This document shows positions 1 to 10,102 of a stretch of DNA of 64,000 nucleotides, piece after piece. The stretch is from Amphibacillus sp. MSJ-3 (GTDB lineage Bacteria; Bacillota; Bacilli; Bacillales; Amphibacillaceae). The notes beneath the pieces are model-generated. The model searched no databases and was not told the DNA's origin. It saw nothing but the letters and a program-made list of their open reading frames with translations. Numbering within the stretch: position 1 is the stretch's first letter; the number at the start of each line of letters is the position of its first letter. The stretch spans positions 16,671 through 80,670 of the forward strand of contig NZ_JAHLQM010000008.1 of assembly GCF_018919165.1 (NCBI RefSeq), in the 5' to 3' direction. A program made the translations under genes and the position numbers.

Positions 1-1
1 T

Positions 2-850
2 TTTATCTTTGATGGTGATGAAACAAAAGCTGAAACAGTTGAGGTAGATGGTAAAATTAAGTGGGAGGGCCATGAGTTTATTGACCATTTCAAATTCCTA
101 AAGGAAATGGTTGATAAGCACGGGGATGGATCACAACTAGCGAAAATGACGATTCCAGCACCTTTTGTTTCAATTTATAGAGAAATTTCAAAAACTGAAA
201 AGGAACTTTATCCAACCGCTGAATTATTTTTCAAAGACCTTGGTCAATCTTATAAGGACGCTTTACATGCTTTTTATGAAGCGGGGTGCCGATATATCCA
301 GTTTGATGATACGATTTTAGCCGCATTAACGGATGAGGAATTTGTTAAGGAAATCGAGGACAAATGTTATGGTCTGCCAATCGATGATATTTTTGATCTC
401 CTTGTTAAAACAACGCAAGACATATTGAAGGATAAACCTGAAGATTTACTTGTTGGTACCCATTTATGCAAAGGAAACTTCCGTTCAACCTTTATTCATG
501 GTGCCGGCGACTATGACTATGTTGCCCGTCGTTTTGACGAATTAGGTTATGATGCTTATTTCCTAGAATATGATACCGATCGTGCTGGTGGCTTTGAACC
601 TTTGAAACATATAAAGGATAAAAACACAGAAGTTGTTTTAGGCTTGATTACCTCTAAAACGGCACCATTAGAAGATAAGACAGTTATTAAAAAACGTATT
701 GATGAAGCCAGTAAATATTTACGGCTCGAACAATTGGCGCTAAGTCCTCAATGTGGTTTTGCAAGTACAGAAGAAGGAAATAAGATCACAGAAGAGGATC
801 AATGGAATAAGCTGAAACATGTAGTGGAGATTGCCAAGGAAGTCTGGTAA
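2..850 (+). CDS. MetE-like methyltransferase, YxjG/YxjH type (5'-truncated)
   Basis: The reading frame is open from base 2, so the gene starts before the window; 282 codons plus the stop are present. The product resembles the C-terminal (catalytic) domain of cobalamin-independent methionine synthase, as in the short stand-alone YxjG/YxjH proteins of Bacillus, which are about 375 residues. The expected zinc ligands are visible: His and Cys in GTHLCKGN and a second Cys in LSPQCGFAS. The likely role is methyl transfer to homocysteine or a related thiol in the cytoplasm; the methyl donor is not known from sequence. No S-box can be seen because the 5' end is missing. An internal ATG at 107 is not the start, since the family sequence continues upstream of it (for example KWEGHEFIDHFKFL). 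Confidence 0.88.
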   Translation, partial: FIFDGDETKAETVEVDGKIKWEGHEFIDHFKFLKEMVDKHGDGSQLAKMTIPAPFVSIYREISKTEKELYPTAELFFKDLGQSYKDALHAFYEAGCRYIQFDDTILAALTDEEFVKEIEDKCYGLPIDDIFDLLVKTTQDILKDKPEDLLVGTHLCKGNFRSTFIHGAGDYDYVARRFDELGYDAYFLEYDTDRAGGFEPLKHIKDKNTEVVLGLITSKTAPLEDKTVIKKRIDEASKYLRLEQLALSPQCGFASTEEGNKITEEDQWNKLKHVVEIAKEVW

Positions 851-951
851 ACGTAATCTTATCAAGCAGATTGTTTCATAGGATCTTCTCCACTCAATGA
901 CTAACTTTAGATGAACAAAAACCAATGTTTTTAATCGTAAATTAATAGATT

Positions 952-1010
952 ATTTACCCTTCACTTTTTTAATTGATACGCCAATTAGCGAATGATAGTG
1001 GAGGGTAAAT
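952..1010. repeat. Imperfect inverted repeat downstream of the methyltransferase
   Basis: Two 14-base arms at 952-965 and 997-1010 are complementary except for one position, and the loop holds a smaller AATTG/CAATT pair. A T-run directly follows the left arm, but none follows the right arm. It could be a weak terminator for the methyltransferase gene or a transcript-end structure. Confidence 0.45.
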
Positions 1011-1240
1011 TTCCCCTAAGATTTAATCCCACTGTCATTTGCATTAGTAATCCTACAAGTAATTTTATGTATGAAAAGAGTTGTTATTACATTATCTCTT
1101 GAAATAGGTAAGCCCCATCTATCCATGTAGAAAGTAAATGAAGCATGATATTTCTATGTTTTAATTCCTAATCATTCTTTACACTGTTTGCATACATAGT
1201 TAAGCAAGAAGTTTGAAAATAATGGTCTTTTCAATTAAAA
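1011..1240. other. Gap with nothing recognised
   Basis: AT-rich sequence between the inverted repeat and the GntR palindrome. I see no convincing ORF, RNA or further repeat. Confidence 0.5.
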
Positions 1241-1272
1241 TACATTATAGATTATCGATAATCTATAATGTA
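1241..1272. promoter_or_regulatory. 32-bp perfect palindrome, candidate GntR operator
   Basis: Every base from 1241 to 1272 pairs with its mirror image around a central ATCGAT. Each arm carries a TATAAT-like hexamer, at 1264-1269 on the plus strand and 1244-1249 on the minus strand. It sits 75 bp before the GntR start codon, where an autoregulatory operator overlapping the promoter would be expected. The operator role is inferred from position and symmetry. Confidence 0.6.
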
Positions 1273-1347
1273 ACACTTTAATTTTACCTACTCGATAAGT
1301 TGAACTGTGTTAAAATAGACAGGAAAAAAACTTATTGGAGTGGTCTG

Positions 1348-1983
1348 ATGGGGCTCAATAATCAATCAATTTCAAAAACAACAATTGCAGAACAAATAGC
1401 TGAGCAATTATTATTTCGTATATTTTCTGGTTATTATAAGCAAGGTGAGCGTTTGGTTGAAGCAAGCATCGCTAAAGAGTTACAGGTAAGTCATGCCCCT
1501 GTTCGTGAGGCGTTTTATTTATTACAAAGGGATGGTGTTGTTGAGAAAATCCAACATAAAGGCGTCAGGGTTAAAACAGTATCAGACCAGGAATTAAGTG
1601 ACTATTTGGAAGCTCTCTACTCTATATTGGACTTTGCGTTTACAAAATGTGAAACGAAGTGGACATCTGACCTACAAGATGAACTATTACGTCGTTTTGA
1701 AACAATGAAACAAAAGAAGTCTACAGAAGATATATATGAATATGTTGTTTCATTCGCCCACTTATTAAAATTGTTTATTGATGTATCAGGAAATATAGCT
1801 ATGTTACGATTTTTTAAAAAGACGATATTTGTTACAAATGTAGCAGCACAAACTAAATGGCAAATGGATTTAGTTGAATCTTACCATGAGTCCATCGAAA
1901 CATTTATTAAATGTATAGAAGTGTCTGATTTTGAGAATGCCCGAACAGCGATTAAAGATGTTATTTTATGGCGTCATTTTTAA
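1348..1983 (+). CDS. GntR-family transcriptional regulator (FadR-like)
   Basis: 211 residues from the ATG at 1348, chosen because TTGGAG lies 7 bases upstream; an in-frame ATG at 1300 would add 16 residues but lacks a good ribosome site. The N-terminus is a winged helix of GntR type (EQIAEQLLFRIFSGYYKQG, then VSHAPVREAF as recognition helix). The C-terminal half is helical and shorter than a standard FCD ligand domain, and the usual metal-binding histidine pattern is not obvious. It is followed after 21 bp by a dehydrogenase gene, so the pair is probably one operon under the upstream palindrome. The ligand is unknown. Confidence 0.85.
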   Translation: MGLNNQSISKTTIAEQIAEQLLFRIFSGYYKQGERLVEASIAKELQVSHAPVREAFYLLQRDGVVEKIQHKGVRVKTVSDQELSDYLEALYSILDFAFTKCETKWTSDLQDELLRRFETMKQKKSTEDIYEYVVSFAHLLKLFIDVSGNIAMLRFFKKTIFVTNVAAQTKWQMDLVESYHESIETFIKCIEVSDFENARTAIKDVILWRHF

Positions 1984-2004
1984 TACTTTTTTGGAGGGTG
2001 AAAA

Positions 2005-3054
2005 ATGAAAGCAGCAGTTTGGCATGGTGTAAAAGATATTAGAGTGGAAGACGTTGAACTAGGTAACTTAAAAGCAGATGAAGTAAAGGTAAAAGTAGCT
2101 TGGGCAGGTATCTGTGGGAGTGATTTGCACGAATATATTGAGGGTCCAGTCTTTGTTCCAGTTGATAAAAAAGCTGAATTGACTGGTGAAATGGCTCCAC
2201 TTACTATGGGGCATGAATTTGCTGGTGTAATTGAAGAAGTTGGTGCAAAGGTTGAAAACTTTAAAGTTGGTGACCGTGTTGTTATTAATCCTACCTTAAC
2301 ATATGGGAACAAGCATGAAGATGTGGATCGGTATGATGGCTATAACTTTATCGGACTACACGGAAATGGCGGATTTGCTGAATATGCGAATGTCCCTGTA
2401 TCAAACGTCCATCATTTACCAGATAACTTAACATTACAAGATGGTGCACTAGTTGAACCAACGGCTGTTGCTGTCCAAGCGGTAAAAGATGCGGGTGTTT
2501 CATTGGGTGATTCTGTTGCAGTATTTGGGGCAGGTCCGATTGGCTTATTAACAGTCATTGCAGCAAAAGCATCTGGTGCAAGCAAGGTGATTGCCTTAGA
2601 TTTATCTGATGATCGATTAGAAAAGGCAAAAAGATTAGGTGCAACACATGTCATTAACTCTGGTAATGGTGACCCTGTTCAAGCCGTACGTTCAATCGTT
2701 CCGGATGGGGTTGATGTATCATTTGAAGTAGCTGGTGTCGCCCCAACCTTTAAACAAGCGATTGATGTAACAAAGCCACGTGGTAATATGATGATCGAGT
2801 CTATTTTCGCAAAACCAATTGAGTGGAATCCACTTCAACTTACAAATACGGGTGTCAACATCTTATCATCCATCGTTTATACACCTTCTATTTTCCAAAG
2901 AACGATTGATGCAATGAGCTCTGGTCAATTAAATCCTCAAGGGATTATTACCAGTCAAATTGAGCTAGATGAGATTGTGGCAAATGGATTCGAAACATTA
3001 ACAAAGGACAAAACACAATCTAAAATTTTAGTCGCAATAAGTGGTGAAAAATAA
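2005..3054 (+). CDS. bdhA: (R,R)-butanediol dehydrogenase-like zinc alcohol dehydrogenase
   Basis: 349 residues, close to the 346 of Bacillus BdhA. This MDR-family enzyme probably interconverts acetoin and 2,3-butanediol with NAD(H), although related secondary alcohol or polyol substrates cannot be excluded. The catalytic zinc site is visible as GICGSD (Cys) and GHEFAG (His-Glu). The Rossmann motif is GAGPIG near residue 175. The four-cysteine structural zinc loop of classical alcohol dehydrogenases is absent, as in other butanediol dehydrogenases. A ribosome site, GGAGG, precedes the ATG. The upstream GntR gene is the likely regulator, and a hairpin at 3066 ends the unit. Confidence 0.85.
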   Translation: MKAAVWHGVKDIRVEDVELGNLKADEVKVKVAWAGICGSDLHEYIEGPVFVPVDKKAELTGEMAPLTMGHEFAGVIEEVGAKVENFKVGDRVVINPTLTYGNKHEDVDRYDGYNFIGLHGNGGFAEYANVPVSNVHHLPDNLTLQDGALVEPTAVAVQAVKDAGVSLGDSVAVFGAGPIGLLTVIAAKASGASKVIALDLSDDRLEKAKRLGATHVINSGNGDPVQAVRSIVPDGVDVSFEVAGVAPTFKQAIDVTKPRGNMMIESIFAKPIEWNPLQLTNTGVNILSSIVYTPSIFQRTIDAMSSGQLNPQGIITSQIELDEIVANGFETLTKDKTQSKILVAISGEK

Positions 3055-3065
3055 TTTGCGTTTAG

Positions 3066-3108
3066 AAGCTGCCCGAAGGTCGCATATTTGACTGTTGGAC
3101 AGCTTTTT
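3066..3108 (+). terminator. Rho-independent terminator after bdhA
   Basis: AAGCTGCCC at 3066-3074 pairs with GGACAGCTT at 3097-3105 with one mismatch, and the 3' arm runs into a T-tract at 3104-3108. Confidence 0.65.
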
Positions 3109-3223
3109 CTATACATAATATTCACCCTGAATTACGTGGAAATATAAGAATAAAATTGTGGATTCTAATGTAATTGAATCAATTTTAAGACCATCCATTA
3201 AAGATCTGCTTAAAAAGCAATAA

Positions 3224-3258
3224 GAAGGACTAGGACAAGAAATGCGTCCTAGTCCTTC
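3224..3258 (-). terminator. Terminator of the alpha-galactoside operon
   Basis: A perfect 13-bp stem (3224-3236 with 3246-3258) has a 9-base loop. Read on the minus strand it is followed by a T-rich stretch. It lies about 65 bp after the alpha-galactosidase stop codon. Confidence 0.65.
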
Positions 3259-3323
3259 AGCTCTTTAAAAATGATCTACCAGTAGTTGTGTCACTACATA
3301 AATGAATGGGCTCTTTCTAGCTT

Positions 3324-5507
3324 TTACTTTCTTTTTAGATAAAAGCGTTGAGTCGCATAATCACCATAAAGCTCCGAATCAATATAAAAACCGATATTCA
3401 TCAATTCATCCCCGCCAAATTCCTCTTGATTGATTTCATAGACTGCATCTGCTGCTAAACCTGTCAGTTTCAAGGTAACTAGAGGGTGGGCGGCATCTGC
3501 TAGTACGCGGAAATAAAAGACCATGGCCTCTTTTTGATCTTTTGAAACAAACATCCAGGCGGTATCATTGCCTTCATAGGGACTCTTCAAGCGATAAAAA
3601 TCACCAAACTGCAAGAGTTGACGATGTTGCTTATAAAAGGCTACCTGTTCTTTGATTTCAGCTTTTTCCTCGCTTGTTAATTGAGTTAAATCTAGCTCGT
3701 AACCAAAGACTCCGGACATTGCAACATTGCCACGAATTGTTAAGCTTGTCTCACGGCCAGTTTGATGGTTGGGAATCGCCGATACATGTGCCCCCATACT
3801 GGAAATTGGATATACCAAGCTAGTGCCATATTGGATTTTCAAGCGGGCAATGGCATCGGTATTGTCACTCGTCCATGTTTGGGGCATGTAATAGAGGAAT
3901 CCGGCATCAAAACGGCCGCCTCCGCCAGAACAGCTTTCAAATAGAATCTCCGGGTAGCTTGTGGTCAAGCGCTCTAAAAATTCATACAAGCCTAAGATAT
4001 ATCGATGGGCCACTTCGCCCTGCTGCTCTGGTCCTAACAAAACTGAATAGACCTCAGTCATATTTCGGTTCATGTCCCATTTTACATAATCTAGAGGCAC
4101 ACGGTCAAAGATTGCTGTCATTTGTTGATAGATGTTTTCACGCACATCCGCTCGAGAGAAATCTAAGACATATTGGCTGCGGCTTAAAGATCGCTCCCGC
4201 CCTGGAATCCCTAAGGCCCATTCTGGGTGTGCACGGAATAACTCGCTGTCCTCAGAAATCATCTCTGGTTCAAACCAGAGACCAAATTTCATTCCCTGGT
4301 CATGAACTTGTTGTGCCAGGTTTTCTAGGCCACAGGCTAATTTACCCTCTGTTTCTACCCAGTCGCCAAGCGAGGTAAAATCATCTTCGCGGCCACCAAA
4401 CCAACCATCATCCAAGACGAACATTTCAACTCCTAGCGCTTTGGCTTCTGATACGATGTTCATGATTTTGTCTTCGTTAAAGTCAAAATAAGTTGCTTCC
4501 CAGTTATTGATCAAAGTTGGCCGTTCTTTATGCTTGTACTTGCCTCGAATCAGATGTTGGTTAAACAAATCATGGTAGGTTTGAGACATCGCGTTCAAGC
4601 CTTGGTCACTATACACCATGACCACCTCTGGAGTTTGGAAACTAGCCTTTGGTTGGAGCTGCCAACCAAAGTTAAAGGAGTTAATCCCCATGATTACCCG
4701 TATTTGGTCAAAGGGATCCTTTTGAACGATTGTTTCATGGTTGCCACTGTACAATAAGCTAAAACCATATGCCTCACCTTGAAACTCTGTGGTTTGGGGT
4801 GTTACAAAGGCGGCAAATGGATTTTGCTGATGGCTACTTGAACCCCGTTTACTATCGATCACCTTGATACCAGGATGAATCGTTTCTCGGGTCAATTGTC
4901 GTTCCTTAGCCCAGGTCCCGTTTAAATGAATTAATTCCAGGGGCTGATTGCCAAAGTCAAGCGCTTGGCTTGCTAACCGATTGATTTCAACTGTTTCGCT
5001 TCCATCATTCACTAACTGGGCCGAACGCGTGATAACCGATGCTTCAGCAAAAATTGTGTAGAACAAGCGTAAGGTCAGTTGACTGATGGTATCCTGCAAT
5101 GTAAGAACCAAGGTCATCGCGTCCGTCTCGTCCTGTACATAGGTTGCTGGCAATCCCTCAAGCGCGGGTTTCCCGTCCTGAATTTCATAGGAAACATATC
5201 GGAAATCATTGACACGGCTTCCAGATGTTAGCTTGATTAGATGGGCAGGTTCTCGAAAGTCACCGTGCCCAAAGCCAGGATATTCGAGAGGTAAGGTATC
5301 TAAGGAAAACAGACGATCTTTTGAATGAGCGGGATTAGGCGAAAAAGAACGATTGGTCCTTGGATAACGATAGCCACCTGAATAGTGGTTAATCTTCTTC
5401 CCGAAATAAAGGTGGGTCAAATAGTTATGTTCTTCTATTCCAATGATGTAACTGGTTGTTTTATTTTGTAAGTGAAAAGTTTTCGTTTGCTGGTCAAAAG
5501 TTATCAT
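3324..5507 (-). CDS. Alpha-galactosidase, glycoside hydrolase family 36
   Basis: 727 residues without a signal peptide, so cytoplasmic; it would release galactose from imported melibiose, raffinose or stachyose. The nucleophile Asp478 lies in KWDMNR and the acid/base Asp548 in WTSDNTD; these are the positions used in Geobacillus AgaA-type enzymes. LDDGWFG and the glycine-rich ESCSGGGGRFD are also typical of GH36. The start is supported by GGAGG 10 bases upstream. It is the last gene of the minus-strand unit, 53 bp after the second permease. Length is normal for the bacterial GH36 group that forms tetramers. Confidence 0.95.
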   Translation of the reverse strand: MITFDQQTKTFHLQNKTTSYIIGIEEHNYLTHLYFGKKINHYSGGYRYPRTNRSFSPNPAHSKDRLFSLDTLPLEYPGFGHGDFREPAHLIKLTSGSRVNDFRYVSYEIQDGKPALEGLPATYVQDETDAMTLVLTLQDTISQLTLRLFYTIFAEASVITRSAQLVNDGSETVEINRLASQALDFGNQPLELIHLNGTWAKERQLTRETIHPGIKVIDSKRGSSSHQQNPFAAFVTPQTTEFQGEAYGFSLLYSGNHETIVQKDPFDQIRVIMGINSFNFGWQLQPKASFQTPEVVMVYSDQGLNAMSQTYHDLFNQHLIRGKYKHKERPTLINNWEATYFDFNEDKIMNIVSEAKALGVEMFVLDDGWFGGREDDFTSLGDWVETEGKLACGLENLAQQVHDQGMKFGLWFEPEMISEDSELFRAHPEWALGIPGRERSLSRSQYVLDFSRADVRENIYQQMTAIFDRVPLDYVKWDMNRNMTEVYSVLLGPEQQGEVAHRYILGLYEFLERLTTSYPEILFESCSGGGGRFDAGFLYYMPQTWTSDNTDAIARLKIQYGTSLVYPISSMGAHVSAIPNHQTGRETSLTIRGNVAMSGVFGYELDLTQLTSEEKAEIKEQVAFYKQHRQLLQFGDFYRLKSPYEGNDTAWMFVSKDQKEAMVFYFRVLADAAHPLVTLKLTGLAADAVYEINQEEFGGDELMNIGFYIDSELYGDYATQRFYLKRK

Positions 5508-5560
5508 TATAAATTAATCCTCCATTGGTTAGTCAGCCTATCCTAGTTGGTCCCTGACTA

Positions 5561-6385
5561 TTATTTTACTGAGCCACTAGTCATGCCTGAGATAATACTC
5601 TTTTGGAATATTAAATATACAATTAGAATGACTACTATTCCTACTACATAGGATGCAAAGGAAGGGCCAAAATCATTAAAATACTGTCCTTGATAGTTGT
5701 ATTGAAACAATGGTAAGGTCCAATTTGATGAATCCTTGTTCAAAATCAATAATGGTAAGAGGAAGTCATTCCAAATCCATAGTGCATTAATAATCAAAGC
5801 TGTTGCGTGCATTGGTTTCATCAAAGGAAAGGCTATACTGAAATACATTTTAAATTTACCGCAGCCATCAATTTCAGCTGCTTCATCTAACTCAGCTGGA
5901 ACCCCAGTTTTGATATAACCAACATATAAAAATAAGGTTTGCGGTACTGCATAAGCTAAGTAGAGAATAATCAATCCTGGGATATTAGAAAGCCCTAATT
6001 TAGTCATCATTGTAGTTATGGGTATCATGATTACTTGGAAAGGAACAAAGATACCTAGTATCAAAAAACTATACATCAGGGCAAAAGCCTTATTCTTAGA
6101 AATATTTCTGGCAATTGAGAATGCGGCCATTGGAATAAAAAACGTAATTAAACAGATAGATATAACTGAAATCAACGTTGAATTAAAGAAATATTGTGTG
6201 ATTCCGTCTGAGAGTATTCGTTGGAAATTACCCAAAGTAAATGGATTGGGAAGTCCAAAGAAATCTCCTGTGATTTGGTAGGTCTCCTTAAATGAGCTGA
6301 TGACAGTCATATAAAGTGGGATGAAAATCAAAATAAACCCTATACCTAAAAATAAATAGCTCAATATTGATCCTTTTCGTTTCAT
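5561..6385 (-). CDS. Sugar ABC transporter permease (MsmG/AmyC-like)
   Basis: 274 residues with about six membrane segments. The EAA loop that docks the ATPase is seen as ELDEAAEIDGCG. This is one of two membrane subunits of a CUT1-type importer; gene order and the following alpha-galactosidase indicate alpha-galactosides such as raffinose or melibiose. A GGGGGAG ribosome site lies 5 bases before the ATG, and only 12 bp separate it from the other permease gene. No ATPase gene is encoded nearby, so the complex probably uses a shared MsmX-type ATPase encoded elsewhere (inference from Bacillus and Streptococcus systems). Confidence 0.92.
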   Translation of the reverse strand: MKRKGSILSYLFLGIGFILIFIPLYMTVISSFKETYQITGDFFGLPNPFTLGNFQRILSDGITQYFFNSTLISVISICLITFFIPMAAFSIARNISKNKAFALMYSFLILGIFVPFQVIMIPITTMMTKLGLSNIPGLIILYLAYAVPQTLFLYVGYIKTGVPAELDEAAEIDGCGKFKMYFSIAFPLMKPMHATALIINALWIWNDFLLPLLILNKDSSNWTLPLFQYNYQGQYFNDFGPSFASYVVGIVVILIVYLIFQKSIISGMTSGSVK

Positions 6386-6397
6386 TTTTTCTCCCCC

Positions 6398-7270
6398 TTA
6401 GACTTCAAAGCGCTTAGACAAACGAATTTGTAAAACAGATATGACCGCGATAGTTATAAACAAGACGACAGCAATCGCATTGGCATAGCCGTATTGATTG
6501 TTATTAAAGGCATAGTTGTAAACCAATAGACCTAATGTTGTCGTTTTGTCAGCAGGACCGCCACCTGTTAAGGCAAAGATTAAGTCAAATGCGGTCAAAC
6601 CGGCTTTTAAGGCCATGATAAAAACCATGCTAACTGATGGGAGCAAATAAGGCAATTCAATATGCAAAAAACGTTGTCCATTACTTGCGCCATCGATCGA
6701 GGCTGCTTCAAGGACATCCTTTGGAATACTTTGCAAGCCAGCTAAGAAGATAACGACTGGCATTGCAACACCTTGCCATAATGCAACGAATAAAACACCC
6801 CAAAAAACGGTTTGTTCATTGGCAATCAGATTTTGTTCTAAAAAGCCAATACCTAGAGATTCCCCCAATTGAGGTAGACCATAGTTAAATATCTGCTTAA
6901 AAATCAAACCTAAAGTTACAGTACTTAATACGGCTGGGAAGAAGTATGCAGTTCTAAAAAAGTTTACGCCTTTCATCTTACGGTTTAGGAATCGTGCAAT
7001 CACGATTCCTAAAACAATCTCACCGACGATTAGTCCCAAGGTGAAGAAGAGGGTAAAGCCAATGGACTTAATAAATTTTTGATCAGTGAGCATTCTTTGA
7101 AAGTTTTCCAAACCGACCATATTGTAATCAGGGGTTAAGCCTGTCCAATCTGTCAAACTGTAAAAGAAGCCTTGCAGCATGGGTAAGTAGAAAAAGACGA
7201 GTTGTAATGCTACTGGAACAAATACAAAGATATATCCCCAGTTACGATTGAAAACATTATCCTTTTTCAT
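6398..7270 (-). CDS. Sugar ABC transporter permease (MsmF/AmyD-like)
   Basis: 290 residues with about six membrane segments; the N-terminus (FVFVPVALQLVFFYLPML) is a typical first helix of MalF-like permeases. The EAA loop is EAASIDGAS followed by LPYLLPS. It pairs with the next gene to form the membrane channel of a CUT1 importer. AGGGGA precedes the ATG, and the gap to the binding-protein gene is 14 bp. Substrate assignment to alpha-galactosides rests on the neighbouring GH36 gene. Confidence 0.92.
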   Translation of the reverse strand: MKKDNVFNRNWGYIFVFVPVALQLVFFYLPMLQGFFYSLTDWTGLTPDYNMVGLENFQRMLTDQKFIKSIGFTLFFTLGLIVGEIVLGIVIARFLNRKMKGVNFFRTAYFFPAVLSTVTLGLIFKQIFNYGLPQLGESLGIGFLEQNLIANEQTVFWGVLFVALWQGVAMPVVIFLAGLQSIPKDVLEAASIDGASNGQRFLHIELPYLLPSVSMVFIMALKAGLTAFDLIFALTGGGPADKTTTLGLLVYNYAFNNNQYGYANAIAVVLFITIAVISVLQIRLSKRFEV

Positions 7271-7284
7271 ATCATCATCCCCTA

Positions 7285-8532
7285 TTACTTCATGGTATCA
7301 AAGAAGTTGTTCAAATTCGTTGCTAATTGATCACGATCTTGACTATTTACATATTCAACTGTTAAATGGTGGAAGGTTTCTTCTGATGTCCAATCCTTTT
7401 GTAACCAAACGATTTGTTGATCTGTAAATACATATTGTGTTACACCGGCAGTTTCTGAAAATTTACCTTCCGTATCTACTGAAGTAACTGAGGTTGGAGA
7501 GCCATCGACATCATAGTACTTTTGCATTGCTTCTTTACTAGTCATATATTCAACAAATTTTTCAGCTGCTTCTTGGTTTTCAGAATCCATAGCAATCGAT
7601 AATGCTAAATCTGCAGCACCTACAGTTAATTCTTGACCTTCCTCCTGGCCTGGGTAAGCAAACATACCGATCTCAAATTCAGGATTTTGATTTTGTACGG
7701 CTGGTAGTGCCCATGTTCCGTTCGGTAGAATTAAAGCTTCTTGGTTAGCAAAAGTAGCGATTGCATCTTCATAGGATGCACCTGTGGCATTTTTTTGACC
7801 TGTGCCATTTAGTAAATCTAACTGATCTGCAACAGCATCAAAATCAGCATTTCCAACTTTTATCGAGCCCTTTGGACTAAACACTAAGGCATTATTAGCA
7901 CCCTCATACCCGCCATTGGTTGTTGCCCATGCTAATTGATGGTAGCCATTTAAGGTCCAAGCATCTTCTTGTGTCAATGATAAAGCAAATGGTGTTTCCT
8001 CTTTTCCTTGAATGTCTTTAATCAGTTGTTCAAAGTCATCCCAAGTTTTAGGGACTTCTAAGTTTAGTTCTTCGAATTTATCAACATTATAGAAGAAGCC
8101 CCAAGCATTACTAGTCAATGGTACCGAGTAAACTTTGTCATTGATTGCATAGGCCTCTGCGGCGCCTTCGGTTAAATTATTTAAGTAGTCCTTACCAGTC
8201 AGGTCGGTAAAGATATCACTATTAGCCCACGCTTGGAAGTCGGCGTTCTGTGGGTAAATATTGATAATATCCGGTATATCTCCACTAGAAATCCTTGTCT
8301 TCAAAACGGTTCCTGCATCAGGTACATTGGTGAATTTAACTGTAATATCTGGATTTTCCTCTTCAAAGTCTTTGATGATTTCCTGAAGGGTTGTCTGCAT
8401 TTCCTTTTTTTGATTGAAAAATTCAATTTCAGTTTTTCCATCTGCCTGACTATCACCATTTCCACAAGCTGCTAACAAGAAAACGATACTTAAGGTCATA
8501 CATGCTATAAAAACTTTTTTCATAGAAGTCAT
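7285..8532 (-). CDS. Extracellular sugar-binding lipoprotein (MsmE-like)
   Basis: 415 residues. A lipoprotein signal peptide ends in LLAAC, so the protein is anchored to the outer face of the membrane and hands sugar to the two permeases encoded downstream. The rest is a type 1 solute-binding fold of the CUT1 family (for example IIKDFEEENPDITVKF near the N-terminus and GTWALPAVQNQNPEFEIG in the second lobe). GGGGAG six bases before the first ATG supports the start at 8532; an internal ATG at codon 4 is less well placed. The gene is first in the operon, behind a strong promoter at 8584-8612 with a cre-like site. Confidence 0.92.
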   Translation of the reverse strand: MTSMKKVFIACMTLSIVFLLAACGNGDSQADGKTEIEFFNQKKEMQTTLQEIIKDFEEENPDITVKFTNVPDAGTVLKTRISSGDIPDIINIYPQNADFQAWANSDIFTDLTGKDYLNNLTEGAAEAYAINDKVYSVPLTSNAWGFFYNVDKFEELNLEVPKTWDDFEQLIKDIQGKEETPFALSLTQEDAWTLNGYHQLAWATTNGGYEGANNALVFSPKGSIKVGNADFDAVADQLDLLNGTGQKNATGASYEDAIATFANQEALILPNGTWALPAVQNQNPEFEIGMFAYPGQEEGQELTVGAADLALSIAMDSENQEAAEKFVEYMTSKEAMQKYYDVDGSPTSVTSVDTEGKFSETAGVTQYVFTDQQIVWLQKDWTSEETFHHLTVEYVNSQDRDQLATNLNNFFDTMK

Positions 8533-8557
8533 TTTGCTCTCCCCTTTTATATTATAA

Positions 8558-8571
8558 TGAATACGCTTTCT
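8558..8571. promoter_or_regulatory. cre-like site for CcpA
   Basis: TGAATACGCTTTCT matches the consensus TGWAANCGNTNWCA at all but two positions. It lies just downstream of the -10 box of the operon promoter, where CcpA binding would block elongation or initiation. Confidence 0.55.
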
Positions 8572-8583
8572 TTCGTTACCTCA

Positions 8584-8612
8584 AATATAAATGTTTACTG
8601 GTTGAATGTCAA
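8584..8612 (-). promoter_or_regulatory. Sigma-A promoter of the alpha-galactoside operon with LacI half-site
   Basis: On the minus strand TTGACA (8607-8612) and TATATT (8584-8589) are separated by 17 bases. The spacer contains AGTAAACA (plus strand TGTTTACT, 8592-8599). The same 8-mer recurs upstream of the adjacent LacI gene at 9708-9715, making it a candidate operator half-site. Confidence 0.75.
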
Positions 8613-8640
8613 CACTTTTAACTAAAATGGATGTAAAAAA

Positions 8641-9715
<1,075 letters not shown>

Positions 9716-9834
9716 AAAATATAACCACAAATACAATAAATATGCAATTAAAATTTTACCCACTCACCCAATTAACAGAAAAGAATCCCGTAGTAAGGTA
9801 TATTTATCATTGAAAAACATTTGTTAAGACATAT

Positions 9835-9867
9835 AAAAAAGGAGGTTCTAGCCAGGGCCAGAACCTC
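9835..9867 (-). terminator. Terminator after the Gmad2-type lipoprotein gene
   Basis: GAGGTTCTAGCC (9842-9853) pairs with GGCCAGAACCTC (9856-9867) with one mismatch. On the minus strand six T follow (9840-9835). It lies about 235 bp after the stop codon at 10103, implying a long 3' untranslated region. Confidence 0.7.
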
Positions 9868-10102
9868 TGAAATTCCAGTTTTGATAGGAAGTCCATCAAT
9901 GACTTAGCACGATGGTAGCTATCATCTTCAGTATCAAATCCTTCGTTAGTGAGGAAATAATGGGATGACAGGGCAGATCCCTATCTTCAACCTGCTCTAT
10001 GCTTTGCTTACCGCTTTTTATTATTTGTAAAGGGGTAAAGACTGAAATTTCCTTATTATTATATCCCTGATTGAATCACTTCATACATAAAAAATCCTCT
10101 GC
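9868..10102. other. Gap, probable 3' untranslated region
   Basis: No ORF or RNA recognised. A short near-palindrome, GATGGTAGCTATCATC, lies near 9910-9926. Confidence 0.4.
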
